Assembly: GCF_001949145.1 (NCBI RefSeq)
Contig: NW_019091527.1
Coordinates: 417,778-467,577 of the forward strand
Reading direction: 5' to 3'
DNA from: Acanthaster planci
Lineage: Eukaryota; Echinodermata; Asteroidea; Valvatida; Acanthasteridae
DNA: 49,800 bases
Below the pieces are notes generated by a model. That model was given only the letters and a program-made list of their open reading frames with translations. It was not told the DNA's origin and did not search any database. This document shows positions 47,501 to 49,800 of this stretch, one piece after another. The position numbers and the translations under genes are program-made. Each line of letters starts with the position of its first letter. Position 1 is the first letter of the stretch.

Positions 47501-48420
47501 AGTCCTGTGGTTGGTGAAATTCCCTTCGAAAAGAATACGTAAAGGCACTGTCATCATTTATGGTACATGATACTTGGTCTCAAAACTTTAAAATTTCTCA
47601 CACGGTAGCTTGTCCCTCTAACATATTGTACTGGGTAGTGACATTGTTTAACTTCATGAGTTCTCCCAGCTAGTATGTCTATAGAATTATATTAGAGAAG
47701 GAAATAGACAAATAGGACATGACGCTCCTGTCAACAGGACTACTGAGCAGTTCACCTTGAGAGCTGAAAGAGCTTTTATCAACTTAAACAATCCAAATTT
47801 ACATTTATCAAACCTATTTGTTTTTCAAAGCTCTTTTTCAGTGCTCAGTCTTCAGAAGATGACATTGCTGAGCAACTTTAGTATGTATTGAATGTTCCTG
47901 TCATAGCATACACCTGCTAAAACTAAGCGCAGTAATTAGCAAAGTTGAACATGGTCCTTGCTTAATAGCTTATCGTCCGAATCAGTGTGTGTATCAGTAT
48001 TGATAAAACATTTCCATTAACATTTCCACATCTTAACAGTCGTCAGGAACTCTCTGGCAATACTGTCCTTCAAAATCAAATGGAAACCAAGCTCTATTTA
48101 TCCCTTTTAAGCTAAGAGCGGTTTTTGAGGTATATCGGAGAATGTGGAGGAAACCAAGGCATTCTTCAAACTACAAAAATGAGCTTACATGACAAAAATT
48201 ATACCTCCTGGGGCAAGACATGAGAGCAAGATGATGTGCGAGTAAATTCTCACCGTCAACTTCAATGTTTCAATCCCACCCTGATTCTTCTCCTCAAGAA
48301 CCTCGGCATCAAAGCCCATGTCATCAATCATTTCTCGGATTTCTGCTGGTGTCATGACATCAGGGTCGTAAGTCACCTCGGCCTTTTGTGCCATTAAGGC
48401 AACAAGGGCTGTTCTGATCC
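28053..48420 (-). CDS. ATP7: Copper-transporting P1B-type ATPase (ATP7A/ATP7B homolog), 16 C-terminal exons, 5' truncated
   Basis: ATP7 pumps Cu(I) into the trans-Golgi lumen or out of the cell. Exons in transcript order (minus): 48420-48254, 45194-45033, 44667-44428, 43196-42963, 41720-41471, 40381-40257, 38948-38811, 37773-37588, 35749-35567, 35236-35062, 34753-34595, 34143-34001, 32557-32354, 31503-31386, 29067-28965, 28116-28053 (stop TAA 28055-28053). All junctions are GT/AG and phases agree throughout, giving about 882 residues. Every hallmark is present: GMHCASC metal site, [30 protein letters not shown], and the TM7 YN and TM8 MxxSS copper ligands. Exons carrying the N-terminal metal-binding domains lie beyond the right edge. 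An 864-N gap sits between exons 34001 and 32557, but the protein reads through it (ATQ to VGITKVF). One gene matching both vertebrate paralogs suggests the pre-duplication form. Confidence 0.97.
28636..28768 (-). repeat. 50-bp direct repeat, offset 83 bp
   Basis: 28636-28685 (ACAGCTTTGTTGCAAATTCA...) recurs at 28719-28768 with about one difference (CAGCAAAC against CATCAAAC). It lies in the last intron of the ATP7 gene and looks like a recent local duplication. Confidence 0.85.
29499..29643. mobile_element. 145-bp near-perfect palindrome (fold-back element)
   Basis: AACAATTGTTGCCTG at the left is mirrored by CAGGCAACAATTGTT at the right (one base skipped). The arms continue inward through GGTCCATGG, TTTTGTACACCC and CAAATGGCA to a short centre near AGGCAAAGC. 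Arms are about 60 bp with a few mismatches. The mirrored open frames on both strands are products of the palindrome. It is probably a fold-back MITE in the ATP7 intron. Confidence 0.85.
29641..30412. repeat. Inverted repeat pair flanking a tandem array
   Basis: GTTTTGTTATATACCATGGTCATAGATT (29641-29668) matches, inverted, AATCTATGACTATGGTATAACAAAAC (30387-30412), apart from a 2-bp indel and one or two changes. The pair encloses about 720 bp containing the 54-bp tandem repeat. The left arm abuts the 145-bp palindrome, so a larger composite element is possible. Confidence 0.6.
29861..30014. repeat. 54-bp tandem repeat, 2.9 copies
   Basis: Units at 29861-29914, 29915-29968 and 29969-30014 (partial) each begin ATAGGA(T/C)T.ATAACAAACT and contain AACAGAGAA and GTAACCCATAAA. 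They differ at only a few positions. The unit is a multiple of three, so the minus strand shows an 18-residue repeated frame, which is not evidence of a protein. Confidence 0.9.
30565..30622. repeat. Hairpin with TTAACCCTAAC arms
   Basis: TTAACCCTAACACTCCTCAG is mirrored by CTGAGGAGGGTTAGGGTTAA-like sequence ending near 30622, about 23 bp per arm with few mismatches and a short loop. The telomere-like hexamer is too short to suggest interstitial telomere. Confidence 0.7.
32959..33822. other. Assembly gap (864 N) within an ATP7 intron
   Basis: The N run lies in the intron between coding exons 34143-34001 and 32557-32354. The protein on either side joins without missing family residues, so no coding exon appears to be lost. 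Confidence 0.99.
34001..35749 (-). CDS. ATP7: ATP7 exons 35749-35567, 35236-35062, 34753-34595, 34143-34001: P- and N-domains
   Basis: DKTGTIT carries the phosphorylated Asp. [15 protein letters not shown] carries the His that binds ATP, the counterpart of ATP7B His1069 (site of the common Wilson disease mutation). The second exon holds a variable, Ser/Asn-rich N-domain loop. The third gives [11 protein letters not shown] and GQTAVLVA. The fourth gives [11 protein letters not shown] and [20 protein letters not shown]. The N-domain glycine motif equivalent to human GCGI is less exact here (GYGL). Confidence 0.95.
37588..38948 (-). CDS. ATP7: ATP7 exons 38948-38811 and 37773-37588: TM5-TM6 with CPC ion-binding motif
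   Basis: The first exon starts [18 protein letters not shown], the TM5 region. The second contains [20 protein letters not shown], with the transmembrane CPC copper site. Ala after CPC (CPCALG) is the form seen in bacterial and fungal copper pumps, against CPCSLG in human. [19 protein letters not shown] follows, leading to the phosphorylation domain. The lumenal segment has NHT, a possible N-glycosylation site. Confidence 0.96.
40257..41720 (-). CDS. ATP7: ATP7 exons 41720-41471 and 40381-40257: actuator domain
   Basis: Residues run from [12 protein letters not shown] through [20 protein letters not shown] to [16 protein letters not shown] is the dephosphorylation loop; human ATP7A/B have TGEA here. 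After the phase-1 junction the second exon gives [20 protein letters not shown] and the stalk segment [15 protein letters not shown] hAT-like element is inserted in the intron between the two exons. Confidence 0.95.
40726..40976 (-). mobile_element. hAT-like miniature element, copy B, complete
   Basis: Terminal inverted repeats of about 80 bp start CAGGGCAAATTT at one end and CAGGGGCCAATTTT at the other, each followed by a GCTGCTTA...TTTGCTTAAG region. The matching 8-mer GGCTGCAG is at 40721-40728 and 40976-40983, overlapping the ends. A CAGGG terminus with an 8-bp duplication is the hAT hallmark, though exact ends are ambiguous by a few bases. The 251 bp have no coding capacity. Copy A is at 21358-21583. 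Confidence 0.75.
42831..42908. repeat. Alternating GTGTGGAC / GTCCACAC words
   Basis: GTGTGGAC at 42831 and 42876 alternate with GTCCACACTA at 42847 and 42899. This gives two small inverted repeats in tandem just outside the ATP7 exon at 42963. Probable element debris. Confidence 0.5.
42963..44667 (-). CDS. ATP7: ATP7 exons 44667-44428 and 43196-42963: membrane helices 1-4
   Basis: The first exon holds [20 protein letters not shown] (helix MA/TM1) and [16 protein letters not shown]. The second opens with [12 protein letters not shown], equivalent to human GGWYFY, the amphipathic GG kink where chaperone or HMA domain docks. Then come [20 protein letters not shown] (TM3) and [16 protein letters not shown] (TM4). 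The lumenal loop between TM1 and TM2 is shorter than in human ATP7A. Between the two exons is a 1.2-kb intron with no recognisable element. Confidence 0.95.
45033..45194 (-). CDS. ATP7: ATP7 exon: last HMA copper-binding domain
   Basis: A single phase-0 exon of 54 codons begins at [15 protein letters not shown]. The Cu(I)-binding CASC pair is intact; the residue before it is His (GMHC) where human ATP7A/B have Thr (GMTC). The domain closes with [10 protein letters not shown] and continues as AGFECKL in the next exon, as in the human sixth domain. This domain nearest the membrane is thought to pass copper to the entry site. Confidence 0.95.
48254..48420 (-). CDS. ATP7: ATP7 exon: second half of the penultimate HMA copper-binding domain
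   Basis: Opens with a split Gly codon and encodes [20 protein letters not shown] followed by [19 protein letters not shown]. This is the beta-alpha-beta second half of an HMA domain, ending in the linker that leads into the next HMA. The half bearing its CxxC motif must be in an upstream exon, not found in 48421-49800. Confidence 0.95.
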
Positions 48421-49800
48421 CTGTTGATAGAGCATTTCAAAAATACATGAAAGAATTCGCTTCCAAACTTTCTGCCTTGAAAGTAAAAATCGGTCCCCAA
48501 GGTAACGTGGACATTTTATGATCACTTAGTGGCGTTCCTCAGTTTTCTCAACTGGCTTAGGCTCATGTAGCAAGCACATATGTATGGGAAGCACACACAC
48601 AAAAGAGTCGTTCTATAAATTTGGGGTCCATTTTTTTCCAGTCCATGTTATCTCCGGCATACGCAAACGCAAATCACCTGCCAAATTAATAAAAATAGTT
48701 TGAAATCAATTTCAGTCATACATGTATAAAGGTGTAGCAGGGATAAAAAAAATGTCACACGTCGGGCCCAACATTTATAGAATGACCCCAAAACAAAGAC
48801 AAAAAGACTATGACCATCAAAGTGACTGCGACTGTAAAAGGAAAAGGACCATAACTGGACCCACATAATGCAGTAATGACTGGGAAAATAAAGCAACTAA
48901 AAATGACAAGTTACAATCAACAAATCATCACACATACAAAAACTCCCTCCAACGAACAAAGTATCATCGTTAAAAAAATTGATTTTGACTTTTTAGACTG
49001 TACGTGGGTTTGAATCCAACTTAAGCAGGAAATATAATAACAAAGCAATTTCACCAGATGATAACAACAAAACCTGTAAATTTGTTCTATCTCAGTAAAT
49101 GCACAGTCAAGGTTGAAGTAAGCTTTTAATGTAGCCTGAAACAATCATTTCCTTTCATTTCATCAGCCCTTACGCGATCTAAAACACACCCATACTGTAC
49201 ATACAACTGCTGCTGGGTTATAGGGCCAAAAACCTGTCCCCCAGTTTCATCCTAGCTCAGTCTAAATTTTCCTGGCAATTAACACTTCTGTAACAAAATC
49301 TATTTTTAAGGTTTTTGCTCCTTAAATTCTTTCACAATAAATACAGAAAAGGACAAAAAAGTCTACTAATGCACATCCCAGTGGGATGACCTGTAGTCTA
49401 CATGGAACCATCACTGTACGTGCGAGCACCATTCTCATGCAAATATTGCTCATAAATTTTGGCAAGTTACGACATCCAGCGTGTGTACCGCTGGAGTATG
49501 CGTGATGCCACTGCAGTAATAGCTTATGGTTCTAAAAAGTTTGCTGGCCTGTGGAAATAATGTAGGCACTTTATGAAACACAAACACGACCAAGCGCACA
49601 CACACAAGAATTACCATTTCTCTTTGATTTCTTTTATTTTGGCCAAGCTGTACGTAGTTTATACATGTAGCTTATACCAGCTTTGATAGCATCAACATGC
49701 AACACGCAAAACTGTGAGGATCCAGTGCTAACCAGTGCTATGAAATTGGTGCTTGTACTTCGGGGGAGTAGGGCCTACTGATGAATTGGGGCCTACAGAG
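48421..49800 (-). other. ATP7 intron running off the window
   Basis: A scan for a minus-strand exon with an HMA GMxCxxC motif found none. Apart from the miniature element at 48605-48789, nothing is recognised. The upstream HMA half-domain exon must lie beyond 49800. Confidence 0.5.
48605..48789. mobile_element. Miniature inverted-repeat element, family partner of 20168-20408
   Basis: GAGTCGTTCTATAAATTTGG at the left faces ATTTATAGAATGACCCC at the right, with AAAA outside both ends. Internally it shares CACCTGCCAAA and AATAGTTTGAAATCAATTTC with 20168-20408, although the terminal repeats have diverged. This supports one family with two subtypes. Confidence 0.65.

Noticed and set aside
1-49800. 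CRISPR arrays, bacterial operons, insertion sequences
   Set aside because: Intron-exon structure and metazoan proteins make the window eukaryotic; no regular spacer-repeat pattern or bacterial gene cluster is seen.

Overview
The window is eukaryotic nuclear DNA from a metazoan. Coding exons of 60-250 bases alternate with introns from a few hundred bases to about 3 kb, every splice junction I mapped is GT/AG, and two assembly gaps are present. The encoded proteins are recognisable co-linear relatives of human NOC4L, TXNDC17 and ATP7A/ATP7B. A single ATP7-type gene, many short inverted-repeat elements, and abundant TACATGTA-like and AT-rich intron sequence fit a marine invertebrate, probably a deuterostome such as a lancelet, hemichordate or echinoderm. 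The species is an inference, not something the sequence settles.

Layout: (1) 1-1.65 kb, the likely last exon and 3' end of an unidentified + strand gene. (2) 1.65-4.4 kb, non-coding with several degenerate repeats. (3) 4,405-12,955 (+), a complete NOC4L gene of 11 coding exons (538 codons). (4) 12.96-15.6 kb, 3' UTR or intergenic. (5) 15,613-19,217 (+), a complete TXNDC17 gene of 4 exons (125 codons). (6) 19.2-28.05 kb, a repeat-rich gap between convergent genes, including a 332-N gap. (7) 28,053-48,420 (-), the last 16 coding exons (about 882 codons) of a copper-transporting P1B-type ATPase. Its 5' exons lie beyond the right edge, and an 864-N gap falls inside one intron without removing coding sequence. 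(8) 48.4-49.8 kb, intron of the same gene with no exon seen.

The three genes have unrelated jobs: small-subunit ribosome biogenesis in the nucleolus, a cytosolic 14 kDa thioredoxin-like reductase, and copper export through the secretory pathway. Nothing suggests an operon or a joint system. The less ordinary content is the mobile and repeat layer: several miniature inverted-repeat families with more than one copy in the window, a long near-perfect palindrome, and tandem repeats. In the ATP7 gene, a short C-terminal tail and a possible phase-0 microexon deserve a check. I found no evidence for a new multi-gene system.
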